From Caballeronia turbans (GTDB taxonomy: Bacteria; Pseudomonadota; Gammaproteobacteria; Burkholderiales; Burkholderiaceae): a stretch of 64,000 bases of DNA. Position numbers and translations under genes: made by a program. Positions 38,288 through 48,269 of this stretch are shown piece after piece (the stretch's first letter is position 1; each line of letters opens with the position of its first letter). Under the pieces are notes generated by a model. That model was given only the letters and a program-made list of their open reading frames with translations, was not told where the DNA came from and did no database searches. Location: assembly GCA_001544655.2 (NCBI GenBank), contig FCOD02000003.1, forward strand, positions 310,001 to 374,000. Direction: 5' to 3'.

Positions 38288-39349
38288 TCAGGCTGCATCG
38301 CGATATTGCGAGGGGAAGGCGCGCGGCTTCACTTCAGCGAGCGCTTTCGCGATCTCCGCGATGTGCTCCGGCGTCGTGCCGCAGCACCCGCCCGCGACAT
38401 TCACGAGGCCCGCCGTTGCGAATTCCTTCAGCAATCCCGATGTCACGTCCGGTGTTTCATCGAATCCGGTGTCGCTCATCGGATTCGGCAGGCCCGCGTT
38501 CGGATAGCAGGACACGTAGGTGTCGCACAGCTTCGCCAGTTCGGCGATGTACGGGCGCATCAGCGCCGCGCCGAGCGCGCAGTTCAGGCCGAACGTGAGC
38601 GGCTTCGCGTGACGCAGCGAGTTCCAGAACGCTTCCACCGTCTGCCCGGACAGAATGCGGCCCGATGCATCGGTGACGGTGCCCGAGATCATGATCGGCA
38701 CCAGCTCGCCGGTATCGTCGAAGAGTTGATCTAGCGCGAACAAGGCCGCTTTCGCGTTCAACGTGTCGAAGATCGTTTCGACGAGAAACAGATCGACGCC
38801 CGCATCGAGCAGCGCCTTGGCCTGTTCGTAGTACGCGTCGCGCAGCTCGTCGAACGTGACGTTGCGCGCGCCCGGGTCGTTCACGTCGGGTGAGATGCTC
38901 GCGGTCTTGGGCGTCGGTCCGATCGCGCCCGCGACGAAGCGCGGCTTGGCCGGCGTCGAATACTTGTTGCAGGCTTCGCGCGCGAGCTTCGCCGACTCGA
39001 TGTTCATCTCCGCGGCAAGGTCTTCCATGCCGTAATCGGCCTGCGCGACGCGCGTGGCGCCGAAGGTGTTCGTCTCGACGATGTCGGCGCCCGCCGCCAG
39101 ATACTGCTCGTGAATCTCGCGGATGACCTGCGGCTGCGTGATCGACAGCAACTCGTTGTTGCCCTTGATGTCGCGGCCGTAGTCCTTGAAGCGCTCGCCG
39201 CGATACGCGGCTTCGTCGAGCTTGTAGCGTTGGATCATCGTGCCCATCGCGCCGTCGAGGATCAGGATGCGTTTCTGCAGCAGCGCGGGCAGCGCGGCGC
39301 CGCGCGTATAGGCGCGCGCAGGGGCTTTCGGAAGGGCGTTCTGGGTCAT
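38288..39349 (-). CDS. Homocysteine S-methyltransferase module of split methionine synthase
   Basis: 353 aa from ATG 39349. TIM-barrel Hcy-binding domain: [25 protein letters not shown] and zinc cysteines in GLNCALGAA and [11 protein letters not shown]. It equals the N-terminal third of a one-piece MetH and is useless alone for the B12 reaction, so it must work with the 35548-38265 product. The split form is known in Burkholderia and relatives. Same strand, 22 bases between genes. Confidence 0.93.
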   Translation of the reverse strand: MTQNALPKAPARAYTRGAALPALLQKRILILDGAMGTMIQRYKLDEAAYRGERFKDYGRDIKGNNELLSITQPQVIREIHEQYLAAGADIVETNTFGATRVAQADYGMEDLAAEMNIESAKLAREACNKYSTPAKPRFVAGAIGPTPKTASISPDVNDPGARNVTFDELRDAYYEQAKALLDAGVDLFLVETIFDTLNAKAALFALDQLFDDTGELVPIMISGTVTDASGRILSGQTVEAFWNSLRHAKPLTFGLNCALGAALMRPYIAELAKLCDTYVSCYPNAGLPNPMSDTGFDETPDVTSGLLKEFATAGLVNVAGGCCGTTPEHIAEIAKALAEVKPRAFPSQYRDAA

Positions 39350-39451
39350 GACGGACGAGGCCTGCACCAAGTGTGAAATAGCCTGACATTGTAGCCGCAG
39401 CGCGGAGCGCTCGCCTCCGGGCGGCGGGCGCGCATCGGCGTGAAGCCGCCG

Positions 39452-39480
39452 AAAAAAACCCCGCCGTTTGCAGGGCGGGG
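39452..39480 (-). terminator. Intrinsic terminator of the DUF3567 gene
   Basis: CCCCGCC (39459-39465) / GGCGGGG (39474-39480) stem; on the minus strand it is followed by seven T. It lies 87 bases after the DUF3567 stop, before the metH promoter region. Confidence 0.75.
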
Positions 39481-39567
39481 TCTTCGGGGGATGGCGAGTG
39501 TCGCCTTAACCGCAGGGCCGTGCGGCGGCGGGCGCGGACAGTAGCGAGCCGCCCGCGCGTGCATGCA

Positions 39568-39825
39568 TCAGTGAAGCACGACGGGCTGGTTCATCAAGAT
39601 GTCGAACTGGCCGAGGAATTCGTCGACATCTTCGAGCGACGGCTCTTCCGCGATCAGTTGCTGCACGTGCTCGCGAAACTTCGCGGCGAGCTCGCCGTCG
39701 ATGAAAATTTCCCGCTGCGTGTTCTTGTCCACGATCTCATAGCCGCCCGCCTTCATGGCGAGATGGTTGTCCTGCGGTGGAAACTCGACTACGCAATAGT
39801 TAGGGCTGTTGTAGATCATTTGCAT
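39568..39825 (-). CDS. DUF3567 domain protein
   Basis: 85 aa from ATG 39825, chosen by GAGGAG 7 bases upstream. MQMIYNSPNYCVVEFPPQ, KAGGYEIVDKNTQREIFIDG and a C-terminal acidic helix (VQQLIAEEPSLEDVDEFLG). Small cytoplasmic protein conserved in Burkholderiales; no known function. Confidence 0.88.
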   Translation of the reverse strand: MQMIYNSPNYCVVEFPPQDNHLAMKAGGYEIVDKNTQREIFIDGELAAKFREHVQQLIAEEPSLEDVDEFLGQFDILMNQPVVLH

Positions 39826-39961
39826 GGCGACACTCCTCATTCCTTGTTTGCTCCGTGGCAATCCTGACGCTTAAGTGGAGCGACTGGGTTGGAATTCAAG
39901 GGGTGGCCTCGATGTGATGCCCGCTGTATCGAGGCTTCTTTTGCAGCAAAAAACAGAAGAA

Positions 39962-40750
39962 CTACGTGGAATCGCGCATAAAACCCGCCAGTATTGCGGA
40001 AAAGCGTTGCGATTCCTCCACGGGTGAAAGGTGCGCCGCATTGAGAAGTTCGAATCGCGCGCCGGGCACCATGTCTGCGACAACTTTTGAAGCAGCATGC
40101 GGCGTGCCAACGTCATGCTCACCTGCAACGACGAGCGTGCGCTTCCTCACGGACGCGAGTTTGTCTCGCGCATCGAAACGGCCGACCGCTTCCGCGGCGC
40201 GTGCGAATCCTTCGGCGGGCGTGCCGGCGATCGTATCCGCGATTTGTTCGATCACTTCGGGGTGCGCCTTGCGGAATTCAGGCGTGAACCAGCGGTCGAG
40301 CGTCGCTTCCACGATACTCGCTGTGCCGCTTTCGCGCACGGAGGCTGCCCGTTGCGCGAATGTCGGACGCGCATCCTCGGAAATAAAGGCCGGCGCGCCC
40401 ACGACCGTCAGCGATTCCACTTTGTCCGCATGGTTGATCGCGAACTTCTGCGCCACCATTGCGCCGATCGACAGCCCGACGACATGCGCCGACGGCGCGC
40501 CTAGCCTGTCGAGCAGAACCGCGAGATCGTCGGCGAGGTCGTCAATCGTGAACGGATCCGGCGAAACGGCCGTTTCGCCGTGGCCGCGCAAGTCATAGCG
40601 CAGGACAGTAAAGTCGTTGCGGAAGTAGCCGGCCATCTGATCCCAGACGGAGAGGTCGCCCGCAAGCTGATGGATGAAGACGAGCCAGGGACCGCCGCCT
40701 TCGTTGTCGAGAACATAGCGTGTGTCGATGCCATTGATCGTCAGCTGCAT
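39962..40750 (-). CDS. Alpha/beta hydrolase, 3-oxoadipate enol-lactonase-like
   Basis: 262 aa from ATG 40750 (MQLTINGIDTRY). Alpha/beta hydrolase with HQLAGDLSVWDQM (oxyanion region), nucleophile elbow GLSIGAM (Ser near 95), acid in GEHDVGTP and catalytic His in NAAHLSPVEESQRF near 238. The whole resembles PcaD (beta-ketoadipate pathway). No pca genes are adjacent, so the true substrate is open. Single gene, convergent with none. Confidence 0.75.
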   Translation of the reverse strand: MQLTINGIDTRYVLDNEGGGPWLVFIHQLAGDLSVWDQMAGYFRNDFTVLRYDLRGHGETAVSPDPFTIDDLADDLAVLLDRLGAPSAHVVGLSIGAMVAQKFAINHADKVESLTVVGAPAFISEDARPTFAQRAASVRESGTASIVEATLDRWFTPEFRKAHPEVIEQIADTIAGTPAEGFARAAEAVGRFDARDKLASVRKRTLVVAGEHDVGTPHAASKVVADMVPGARFELLNAAHLSPVEESQRFSAILAGFMRDST

Positions 40751-40845
40751 ATCGGTTCCGTAAAGAGTGCGGTTTGCGATGCTGTTACCGAAGCAAAGCA
40801 CTGCGCTTCGGCCGTGAACCCGTGTCACGCAGTGTGACGGCCGCG

Positions 40846-42063
40846 TTACGGTTTGTCCGGCTGGGACGTCGCAGGCGGGGCGGGCGCGGTTTCCTCAGAC
40901 GCATCTTGCGTGCCCGAGGTGACACCTTGTCCTGCCGACGAAGGCATGCTGAGGCTGCCGGCCCAGAGCAGCTCGATCTGCATTCCGTTCGGTTCGGTTT
41001 GCAGAATCCGCACGGGCAGCCAGCCGATCGACGGCGCGAGCCAGATGTCGAGCTTGCGGCGGTCGCCTTCCTTGCGGGGCAGACGCGTGAAATGGCGGGC
41101 GGTCGTAAAGCCGCCGCGCGCCTGCACGGTTTCATCGCCGACGGTTTCTATCGGCCAGATCTCGTTGCTGTCGTTGTCCGCGACGCTGAATTGCCGCGTG
41201 ACGCCCGGCTTGTATGTGTCCGGCGCGCCGCGCACGAGACTCGCCAGCTGCATGACGACGCTGAAGCGGTCCTGGGCGCCATCCGCGAGCGGCTGACTCT
41301 GCGGCGTCTTCGTATAGACGATCTGCTTCGCCTCGCGATTGAAGATGGCGACGTCGGCGGCGCGGCGGCCGCGCTGTTCCGAATACTGTTCCGGCGCAAT
41401 GCCGAAGCCGTCGATATGACCCTTGCTCGAATACACATATGGACCGACGAAAGGCAACGGGATCGACACGACCATTTCGTAATGCTGGCCGTCGTTGATC
41501 CAGTGGATCGTGCCGGTCTGGTTCATCATGCCGTTCACGAGCGTGTCGTAACGCAACTCGCCCGAGGGCGGAACGCTGAGCTTGTCGCCGGAGACGGCGG
41601 CGGGTTGCGCCGCGGGCGATGGCGATGGCGCTTGCGCCTGTGCTTGCGCTTGCGCGGGCGCCGACGCCGCCACGCCTGCGTCCGCCGCCGGCGCGTCCGG
41701 CTGAGGCGTCGCCGCGGTCAACACCGGAGCGGGAGCGGGCGCCGCTGTGGGCGCGGGGGCGGCAGGCTTGCGCGGCGTCGGAGTGGGCACGCGATCGGCC
41801 GGTTTGGGCGGCTGCGGCTGCGGCGCGGGCGGCGCAATCGGCTTGGGCGTCAGCAATTCGACCTGTACGGGCGGCGCCTCCGGCGGCACATTCGTCGGCT
41901 GCCGATTGTGCTCGATCCACCGCATCGCGCTCCAGTGCAGGCCCGCGACGATCAGCACGACCAGCACCCAGCGCCCACAGCGGCGCGGAATGGCGGAATC
42001 GAAAACAGCGTGGGGCGGCTCGCCCGACGCGGGGCGAGGACGGCGGAATTGAAACAGTGACAT
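40846..42063 (-). CDS. DUF3108 domain envelope protein with TonB-like N terminus
   Basis: 405 aa from ATG 42063. One transmembrane helix (about 33-50, WVLVVLIVAGLHW), a long Pro/Ala/Lys/Gln-rich periplasmic linker (about 60-160) and a C-terminal DUF3108 domain (about 170-370, GELRYDTLVNG, NREAKQIVYT, GWLPVRILQTE). The N-terminal half has TonB-like architecture, the C-terminal half a lipoprotein-type beta fold. Function unknown; envelope location is clear. Confidence 0.85.
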   Translation of the reverse strand: MSLFQFRRPRPASGEPPHAVFDSAIPRRCGRWVLVVLIVAGLHWSAMRWIEHNRQPTNVPPEAPPVQVELLTPKPIAPPAPQPQPPKPADRVPTPTPRKPAAPAPTAAPAPAPVLTAATPQPDAPAADAGVAASAPAQAQAQAQAPSPSPAAQPAAVSGDKLSVPPSGELRYDTLVNGMMNQTGTIHWINDGQHYEMVVSIPLPFVGPYVYSSKGHIDGFGIAPEQYSEQRGRRAADVAIFNREAKQIVYTKTPQSQPLADGAQDRFSVVMQLASLVRGAPDTYKPGVTRQFSVADNDSNEIWPIETVGDETVQARGGFTTARHFTRLPRKEGDRRKLDIWLAPSIGWLPVRILQTEPNGMQIELLWAGSLSMPSSAGQGVTSGTQDASEETAPAPPATSQPDKP

Positions 42064-42156
42064 CGTGGAGGCGTGAAAGGGAGCAGTGCGGGCCAGGCGA
42101 AACGCGTAAGACACGCGCAATGAAAGCGATGTTCCTTACCGCATCGACGGGCGCGG

Positions 42157-42984
42157 TCAGCGCTCGCCCGCTTTATATCCCAATTCGTACGACAGGCCGC
42201 GCGCGCATTCTCGCAGGGCGGAATCGATTTCGCCGCCCCAACGCGTATCGAAGGTGCCTTCGTGACCGAGCGCGATAAGCCCGAGCGCGAGCTCGCCGGT
42301 CGAGTCGAAGACCGGCGTGCAGAACGCGTGGATCGTCGGCAGCAGCATGCCTTCGACGCGCGCCGCGCCGTGCTCGCGCACCTCGGCGAGAAGCGGCTCG
42401 ACGTCGGCCATCGTCTGCTTCATGGCGGCGAGTTCGCGGTCGAGCATCGGTTGCGTCTTGCTGCGCGGCAGATAGGCGGCGAAAAGCAGGCCGGTCGCGG
42501 ACGAGAGCAGCGGCATCACGTCGCCGAGCTTGAGCGACGCCTTCGCCGGATGACTCGATTCCATCCAGTGCACGACCGTCGGTCCCTGATTGCCCCACAC
42601 CGCAATGCCGACAGTCTGATCGAGCCGGTCGCGCATCTGCGCGAGCGCGATGCGCGCGAGCCTCACGCCGTCGACGCGCGCGAGCCGCGCCAGTCCCATC
42701 TGCAACGCGAATCCGCCGAGTTCGTAGCGCCCCGACACCGGATCCTGCGACGCCACGCCAAGCCGCAGGAAACTCACGAGATAGCGATGCGCCTTCGCCG
42801 GGCTCATGCCCGCGCGCTGCGCGAGATCGCGCAGCATCATCGCGCGCGGCTCGTTGGTGAGCACGTCGAGCAGCCGGAAGCCGACTTCGATCGATTGAAT
42901 GCCGGAGCGCGTTTTCTCCTCGGTGGCGTCGGTGGCGTCGAGGTGGTCTTCGTCGTCGGGAAGAGCGGATTGGGTCGATTGCAT
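42157..42984 (-). CDS. IclR-family transcriptional regulator
   Basis: 275 aa from ATG 42984; ATG 43017 is an alternative but would sit nearly on the divergent promoter. N-terminal winged HTH (about 25-90: SIEVGFRLLDVL, LAQRAGMSPAKAHRYLVSF) and C-terminal IclR effector domain (RLGLGVV-type region, GMLLPTIHAFCTPVFDSTGE). Divergent from the fumarylacetoacetase-family gene (84 bases between starts), so it probably controls that gene in response to an aromatic or related acid. Confidence 0.9.
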   Translation of the reverse strand: MQSTQSALPDDEDHLDATDATEEKTRSGIQSIEVGFRLLDVLTNEPRAMMLRDLAQRAGMSPAKAHRYLVSFLRLGVASQDPVSGRYELGGFALQMGLARLARVDGVRLARIALAQMRDRLDQTVGIAVWGNQGPTVVHWMESSHPAKASLKLGDVMPLLSSATGLLFAAYLPRSKTQPMLDRELAAMKQTMADVEPLLAEVREHGAARVEGMLLPTIHAFCTPVFDSTGELALGLIALGHEGTFDTRWGGEIDSALRECARGLSYELGYKAGER

Positions 42985-43004
42985 GAAGCGCGAAATCACA
43001 GCCA

Positions 43005-43067
43005 GGGGATTCACCATCGTAAAATAGATTTCCCTTAACGTCATCTCAAGTCAACGACTCCCGCTCT
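43005..43067. promoter_or_regulatory. Divergent promoter region between the IclR and fumarylacetoacetase-family genes
   Basis: AT-richer stretch TCGTAAAATAGATTTCCC inside an otherwise GC-rich area, between the two starts. The TAAAAT could be a -10 for the plus-strand gene. No inverted repeat is obvious. Confidence 0.3.
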
Positions 43068-44054
43068 ATGAAACTTGCCACGCTGAAGGACGGCACGCGC
43101 GACGGCCAACTGATCGTCGTCTCGCGCGAGCTGCGCACGGCGGCCATCGCCGATGAAATCGTTTCGACGCTGCAACGCGCGCTCGACGACTGGACCTTCT
43201 ACGCGCCGCAGCTCATGGACGTCTACGAGGCGCTGAACGCCGGCCGCGCGCGCAACACGTTTCAGTTCGATCCGAAAGCCTGCATGGCGCCGCTGCCGCG
43301 TGCGTTCCAGTGGGCGGACGGCTCGGCGTACGTGAATCACGTGGAGCTCGTGCGCCGCGCGCGCAACGCGGAAATGCCGCCCGAATTCTGGACCGATCCG
43401 CTCATGTACCAGGGCGGCAGCGATGATTTCATCGGCCCGACGGACGACATCGTGTGCGCGACCGAATCGTATGGCATCGACTTCGAGGCGGAAGTCGCCG
43501 TCATCACGTCCGATGTCCACATGGCCGCGATGCCCGACGAAGCGCTCCGCAGCGTGCGTCTGCTGATGCTCGTGAACGACGTGTCGCTGCGCAATCTCAT
43601 TCCCGCGGAACTCGCGAAGGGCTTCGGCTTCTTCCAGAGCAAGCCCGCGACCGCGTTCTCGCCCGTCGCCGTGACGCCCGACGAGCTCGGCGACGCGTGG
43701 CGCGATGGGCGGGTGCATCGGCCGATGATCGTGCACTGGAACGGCAAAAAGGTCGGCCAGCCGGATTGCGGCACGGACATGGTGTTCCACTTCGGGCAAC
43801 TGATCGCGCACGCGGCGAAGACGCGCAACCTGCGCGCGGGCTCGATCGTCGGCTCGGGCACGATCTCGAACAAGGACGCGAAGCGCGGCTACTGCTGCAT
43901 CGCCGAGAAGCGGTGTCTCGAAACCATCGAGCACGGCGCGCCGCAGACGGACTTTATGAAGTTCGGCGACAGCGTGAAGATCGAGATGTTCGACGAAAGC
44001 GGCAAGTCGATCTTCGGCGCGATCGATCAGGCGATCGTCCCGCCGGGGCACTGA
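43068..44054 (+). CDS. Fumarylacetoacetate hydrolase-family protein
   Basis: 328 aa metal-dependent C-C bond hydrolase/isomerase family (FAH). Metal-site acidic residues in GIDFEAEVAVITSDV near 140-154 and the conserved GFGFFQSKPATAFSP near 186. The last third contains GTISNKDAKRGYCC. Length fits the about 330-aa subgroup found with aromatic-acid catabolism. Regulated probably by the divergent IclR gene. Exact substrate unclear. Confidence 0.88.
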   Translation: MKLATLKDGTRDGQLIVVSRELRTAAIADEIVSTLQRALDDWTFYAPQLMDVYEALNAGRARNTFQFDPKACMAPLPRAFQWADGSAYVNHVELVRRARNAEMPPEFWTDPLMYQGGSDDFIGPTDDIVCATESYGIDFEAEVAVITSDVHMAAMPDEALRSVRLLMLVNDVSLRNLIPAELAKGFGFFQSKPATAFSPVAVTPDELGDAWRDGRVHRPMIVHWNGKKVGQPDCGTDMVFHFGQLIAHAAKTRNLRAGSIVGSGTISNKDAKRGYCCIAEKRCLETIEHGAPQTDFMKFGDSVKIEMFDESGKSIFGAIDQAIVPPGH

Positions 44055-44163
44055 ATCCACGCATCGCAACGGGTTTCGCCCGATGCGATGCGCGCAAGCC
44101 TCGCCTTACACTTTGCCGGCTGCATGTGCGCGGCAGAAGAACTATCAAAAAAAGGAGACTCGG

Positions 44164-45333
44164 ATGGCGGCAGGCAAGTGGAAATTTCTGGCGGGCGCGG
44201 CGCTCACGGTCGCCGCAACGACAGCGGCATTCGCGCAAACGGCGCAGCACGTGAAGATCGGCCTCGTGTTGTCGCTCACGGGGCCGGCCGCGTCGCTCGG
44301 CATTCCCGCGCGTGACACCGTCGCGCTGCTGCCGAAAGAGATGGGCGGCAAGCCGGTCGATTACATCGTGCTCGACGATGCTTCCGACACCACGCAAGCC
44401 GTTCAGTCGACCAAGAAGCTCATCAGCGAGGATCAGGTCGATGCGATCATCGGCTCGTCGATCACGCCGAACTCGCTCGCGATGATCGATGTCGTCGCGC
44501 AAGGGCAGACGCCGATGATCTCGCTCGCGTCGTCGTCGAAGATCATCGAGCCTGTCGACGACAAGCGCCGCTGGGTGTTCAAGACACCGCAAACCGACGC
44601 GATGATGGCCTCCGCGATCGCCGAACACGCGAGCAATCACGGCGTGAAGACGCTCGCGTACATAGGACAGGCGGACGCGCTCGGCGAGACCTTCTACGCC
44701 GAAGTCGCGAAGTTCGCGCAATTGCACAAGATCGAAGTGGTCGCGAACGAGCGCTTCAACCGCACCGATCCGAGCGTGACCGGGCAAATCCTCAAGATTC
44801 TCGCGGCGAAGCCGGATGCGGTTGTCGTCGGCGCGGCCGGCACGCCCGCCGCGTTGCCGCCGAAGACCCTCGCGCAGCGCGGCTACAAAGGCAAGGTCTA
44901 TCACAATCACGGCGTGGGCAATCGCGACTTCCTGCGCGTGTGCGGCGCGGACTGCAACGGCACGTTCCTGCCCGCGAGCCCGGTGCTCGTCGCCGCGCAG
45001 TTGCCCGACGATCATCCGGCCAGGCGCCTCGCGCTCGAATACATCAAACTGTACGAAGCGAAGCAGGGCGCGGGCACGGTATCGGCGTTCGGCTCGTATG
45101 CGTGGGACGCGGGCGTGCTGCTCAATCGCGCGGTGCCGATCGCCCTGAAGGCGGGCGCGCCGGGCACGCCGGCATTCCGTGGCGCGTTGCGCGATGCGCT
45201 CGAAGGCACGAAGAATTTCTCCGATACCAACGGGCAGGTCAACATGACGCCCAACGATCACATCGGCCTCGATCAGCGCGCGCGCGTGATGGTCGAGATC
45301 CGCGACGGCAAGTGGATCTATCAGCCGCGCTAA
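44164..45333 (+). CDS. ABC transporter periplasmic substrate-binding protein (Leu/Ile/Val-binding type)
   Basis: 389 aa from ATG 44164 (AAAGGAG upstream). Signal peptide cleaved after AFA near 25. Periplasmic-binding-protein type I fold: [17 protein letters not shown], then [32 protein letters not shown] and [18 protein letters not shown]. Family ligands are branched amino acids, amides or aromatic acids. No permease or ATPase genes are adjacent, so it is an orphan binding protein using components from elsewhere. It follows the FAH-family gene and precedes an enoyl-CoA hydratase gene, which hints at an aromatic/acyl catabolism context. Confidence 0.9.
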   Translation: MAAGKWKFLAGAALTVAATTAAFAQTAQHVKIGLVLSLTGPAASLGIPARDTVALLPKEMGGKPVDYIVLDDASDTTQAVQSTKKLISEDQVDAIIGSSITPNSLAMIDVVAQGQTPMISLASSSKIIEPVDDKRRWVFKTPQTDAMMASAIAEHASNHGVKTLAYIGQADALGETFYAEVAKFAQLHKIEVVANERFNRTDPSVTGQILKILAAKPDAVVVGAAGTPAALPPKTLAQRGYKGKVYHNHGVGNRDFLRVCGADCNGTFLPASPVLVAAQLPDDHPARRLALEYIKLYEAKQGAGTVSAFGSYAWDAGVLLNRAVPIALKAGAPGTPAFRGALRDALEGTKNFSDTNGQVNMTPNDHIGLDQRARVMVEIRDGKWIYQPR

Positions 45334-45352
45334 CTCTCGATTGAACAGAACC

Positions 45353-46180
45353 ATGAGCGATCTCTCCTTCTACGCGAGCTACAAGTCGCTGGAGTTGCGC
45401 CGCCGTCCGCACGGCGTGCTCGAAGTGGTGATGCCCGGCGCGGGCGCGAACAAGAGCGGCCTGTCTACCGCCGACGCCAACATGCATCGTGAGCTGGCGG
45501 ATATCTGGCGCGACATCGATCGCGATCCCGAAACACGCGTCGCGCTGATCCGCGGCGAAGGCAAGGGCTTTTCGGCGGGCGGCGATCTCGGGCTCGTCGA
45601 GGAGATGGCGAACGACTTCGATGTGCGCGCGCGCGTATGGCGCGAGGCGCGCGATCTCGTCTATAACGTGATCAACTGCGGCAAGCCGATCGTCTCCGCG
45701 ATGCATGGCCCCGCGGTCGGCGCGGGACTGGTCGCGGGCCTGCTCGCGGATATCTCGATCGCGACGAAGTCGGCGCGCATCATCGACGGGCACACGCGCC
45801 TCGGCGTCGCAGCGGGCGATCACGCGGCGATCGTCTGGCCGCTGCTGTGCGGCATGGCGAAGGCCAAGTACTATCTGCTGCTATGCGAGCCGGTGAGCGG
45901 CGAGGAAGCGGAGCGCATCGGTCTGGTGTCGCTCGCCGTCGACGAGAACGAACTGATGCCGAAGGCGATCGAGGTGGCGAATCGTCTTGCACAAGGCTCG
46001 CAAACCGCGATCCGCTGGACCAAGTACGCGCTGAACAACTGGCTGCGCTCGGCGGGGCCGACCTTCGATGCGTCGCTCGCGCTCGAATTCATGGGTTTCG
46101 CGGGGCCGGACGTCCACGAAGGCATGCGCTCGCTGCGCGAGCGGCGCGCGCCGGACTTTCCGGGCGGCGCGCCGTTCTGA
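45353..46180 (+). CDS. Enoyl-CoA hydratase/isomerase
   Basis: 275 aa crotonase-fold protein from ATG 45353. Oxyanion-hole motifs [12 protein letters not shown] near 67 and [17 protein letters not shown] near 120; [14 protein letters not shown] near 153 occupies the active-site helix. The catalytic Glu positions of mitochondrial enoyl-CoA hydratase are not obvious here, so another crotonase reaction is possible. 19 bases after the binding-protein gene. Confidence 0.88.
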   Translation: MSDLSFYASYKSLELRRRPHGVLEVVMPGAGANKSGLSTADANMHRELADIWRDIDRDPETRVALIRGEGKGFSAGGDLGLVEEMANDFDVRARVWREARDLVYNVINCGKPIVSAMHGPAVGAGLVAGLLADISIATKSARIIDGHTRLGVAAGDHAAIVWPLLCGMAKAKYYLLLCEPVSGEEAERIGLVSLAVDENELMPKAIEVANRLAQGSQTAIRWTKYALNNWLRSAGPTFDASLALEFMGFAGPDVHEGMRSLRERRAPDFPGGAPF

Positions 46181-46220
46181 GCTACGCGAATCTCACACGC
46201 ACGAAAACAAGGAGAGTCGA

Positions 46221-46985
46221 ATGACCGATAACACTGGCGGCACGCCGCCCTACACGATTCCCGGTTTTCCCGGATTCGGCCAGGCCGACATGATGGGCAA
46301 GATGTGGGAACTGATGCGCCTGAATCCGTTCGCCGCCGCGATGCCGGGCGGCGGGCAGGGCGTGGGTCCTTCCCTCTCGATGATGTCCGACATGCTCGCG
46401 CCGCTCACGAACATCGAAGAACTCGACAAGCGCGTGACGGACATGCGCGCCGTCGAGCACTGGCTGAAGCTCAATCTCAATATGCTGCAATCGGCGATTC
46501 AGGCGCTCGAAGTGCAGCGCGCGACGCTCGCGACGCTGCGCGCGTTCGGGGCGTTTGCGCAGTCGTCTGTCGAGGGTGCGCAAAGCGCGGCCACCGAGAA
46601 TGCGAAGGCCGCGACCGCAGGCTGGCCGATGAGCGGCGCGGCCAAAGCGGACGCGCCGAAACAGGAGCCCGTGCGCGAAGCGCCGGCGAGCGGAACATCG
46701 GCGCAAGGCGAGACGGCGGCGGGCGACGCGTCCGCACCGCCGCCCGGCTTCGACCCTGCCGGCTGGTGGAACGTGCTGCAATCACAGTTCAATCAACTGG
46801 CGCATCTCGCCATGCTGCAGCCGGGCATGACTGGCCCGCTGAACCCGACGGGCGAATCGGGCGAGCAGCCCGCCGCAGACGAGACCGATGCCGGGCAGCC
46901 GGCGCACGGCGACGCGGATAAATCGGAGGCCGCCGCGAAAAAAGCGCCCGCTCGCAAGGCTGCGCCGCGCAAGAAGCCCGTCTGA
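46221..46985 (+). CDS. phaM: Polyhydroxyalkanoate granule regulatory protein PhaM
   Basis: 254 aa from ATG 46221 (AAGGAG upstream). N-terminal PhaM_PhaF-type region: [19 protein letters not shown], then [19 protein letters not shown] and [14 protein letters not shown]. The middle is Ala/Glu/Pro rich. The C-terminal histone-like tail [17 protein letters not shown] is as in PhaM proteins, which link PHB granules and PHB synthase to the nucleoid and help granules segregate at division. Its position at the end of a fatty-acid-type cluster is consistent. Confidence 0.93.
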   Translation: MTDNTGGTPPYTIPGFPGFGQADMMGKMWELMRLNPFAAAMPGGGQGVGPSLSMMSDMLAPLTNIEELDKRVTDMRAVEHWLKLNLNMLQSAIQALEVQRATLATLRAFGAFAQSSVEGAQSAATENAKAATAGWPMSGAAKADAPKQEPVREAPASGTSAQGETAAGDASAPPPGFDPAGWWNVLQSQFNQLAHLAMLQPGMTGPLNPTGESGEQPAADETDAGQPAHGDADKSEAAAKKAPARKAAPRKKPV

Positions 46986-47243
46986 GTTCGCGTCTACTGG
47001 CGCTCCCGTTCTGATCCCATGCCGGCGGCGCGCAATGCGCCGCCAGTTCCTTCGATGCGCAACGTTGCATCGAACCGCGTCTCGCGCCATTGCTTCGTCT
47101 ACTTGCCGGAATGTATTTCAGCCCCGACGAGCGTCTCGATTTTGTCTATGATGAAACATCGACGTCGATAGGACTTGTCCACCTTTAATACCGGGCACGT
47201 AATCTGCATCGAACGCGACGTGTGGTTTCGAAACGATTTGTCC

Positions 47244-48248
47244 ATGACGAACTCATCAGAACAAGACTTCGATTCAGAGCCGGTTTCCGATGGCGCCGAC
47301 GCGCCGGAACCCGACCCGCCGCGCACTGCGGCGACGGGCGTCACGGGAATCGGCATTGGCGCAATCGCTCAGGAGATTGGTCTGACGAAGGACACGCTGC
47401 GTGTCTGGGAGCGCCGTTACGGCTTTCCGCAGCCGATGCGGTCGCCCGGCGGCGAGCGGCTCTATCCGCAGGAGCAGGTGACGAAGCTGCGGCTCGTGAA
47501 GCGCCTGCTCGACGCGGGGCACCGGCCGAGCAAGGTGCTCGGGCAATCCATCGATTTATTGCAGCAGTTGGCCGAGAGTTCGGGCGTCGGGCAGGACGCA
47601 CCGGACGCCGAGCTGGATCATCTGATCGCGCTGTTGCGTACGAGCGCTTACGACGAGTTCCGCTTCGTGCTTCTCAAACGCGCGACGCGCGACGGGCTCG
47701 AGCGTTTCGTGCTGGATGTCGCGGCGCCGTTGTCGGCGCGGATCGGCAATGCGTGGGCGGCGGGCACCTTGCAGGTCTATCACGAGCATCTGTTCAGCGA
47801 AGCGATCCAGTCGGCGATGCGCACGCTGTTGCGTCCGCTCTCCGACGCCGTGCGCGGGCGCGGCGGCCGTCCGCGCGTACTGCTCACGACGCTCTCCGGC
47901 GAGGGCCACGGCCTCGGCATCCTGATGGCCGAAGCGATGTTCACGCTCTCCGAGTGCGATTGTGTCCAGCTCGGCCTGCAGACGCCGTTGCACGATATCG
48001 TCAATGCAGTAGCGGCGCATGACGTCGATATCGTTGCGCTGTCGTTTACCGCGGTGCTGCCGGCGCAGTCCATCGCGAACGGCCTTACCGACCTGCGCAA
48101 CCTGCTGCCGCCGCATGTGCGCATCTGGGTCGGCGGAAGCAGCCCGGCGCTGCGTCGCAAGCTCGACGATGGCGTGCAACACGTCGCAGGGTTGACCCCG
48201 ATCGATGAAACTGTCGCGCAATGGCGTGAATCGACCGTGCTAAGATGA
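47244..48248 (+). CDS. MerR-type regulator with cobalamin-binding domain, CarH/LitR-like
   Basis: 334 aa from ATG 47244. A short acidic N-terminal extension (about 1-34) precedes a MerR DNA-binding domain (38-105, GAIAQEIGLTKDTLRVWERR, FPQPMRSPGGERLY). Then comes a helical B12-cap domain with W171-x9-E181-H182, then a cobalamin-binding Rossmann domain with E220-x-H222-x-x-G225. These are the W-x9-EH and (E/D)xHxxG signatures of CarH/LitR B12 photoreceptors. The residue after the Trp, a His in the Thermus protein as I recall, is Ala172 here. The next gene encodes a di-iron desaturase-like enzyme. A regulator responding to B12 and possibly light is likely; light sensing is inferred. Confidence 0.85.
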   Translation: MTNSSEQDFDSEPVSDGADAPEPDPPRTAATGVTGIGIGAIAQEIGLTKDTLRVWERRYGFPQPMRSPGGERLYPQEQVTKLRLVKRLLDAGHRPSKVLGQSIDLLQQLAESSGVGQDAPDAELDHLIALLRTSAYDEFRFVLLKRATRDGLERFVLDVAAPLSARIGNAWAAGTLQVYHEHLFSEAIQSAMRTLLRPLSDAVRGRGGRPRVLLTTLSGEGHGLGILMAEAMFTLSECDCVQLGLQTPLHDIVNAVAAHDVDIVALSFTAVLPAQSIANGLTDLRNLLPPHVRIWVGGSSPALRRKLDDGVQHVAGLTPIDETVAQWRESTVLR

Positions 48249-48253
48249 AAAAC

Positions 48254-48269
48254 GCTCGCCGCGGCGAGC
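48254..48269. repeat. 16-bp perfect palindrome after the MerR-type gene
   Basis: GCTCGCCGCGGCGAGC flanked by A-run and TTT, 5 bases after the stop codon. Either an intrinsic terminator with a weak U-run or an operator. Confidence 0.5.

Noticed and set aside
39365-39420. Possible S-adenosylhomocysteine riboswitch upstream of the split metH
   Set aside because: Some matching GC-rich motifs, but I cannot find the conserved pseudoknot pairing by eye.
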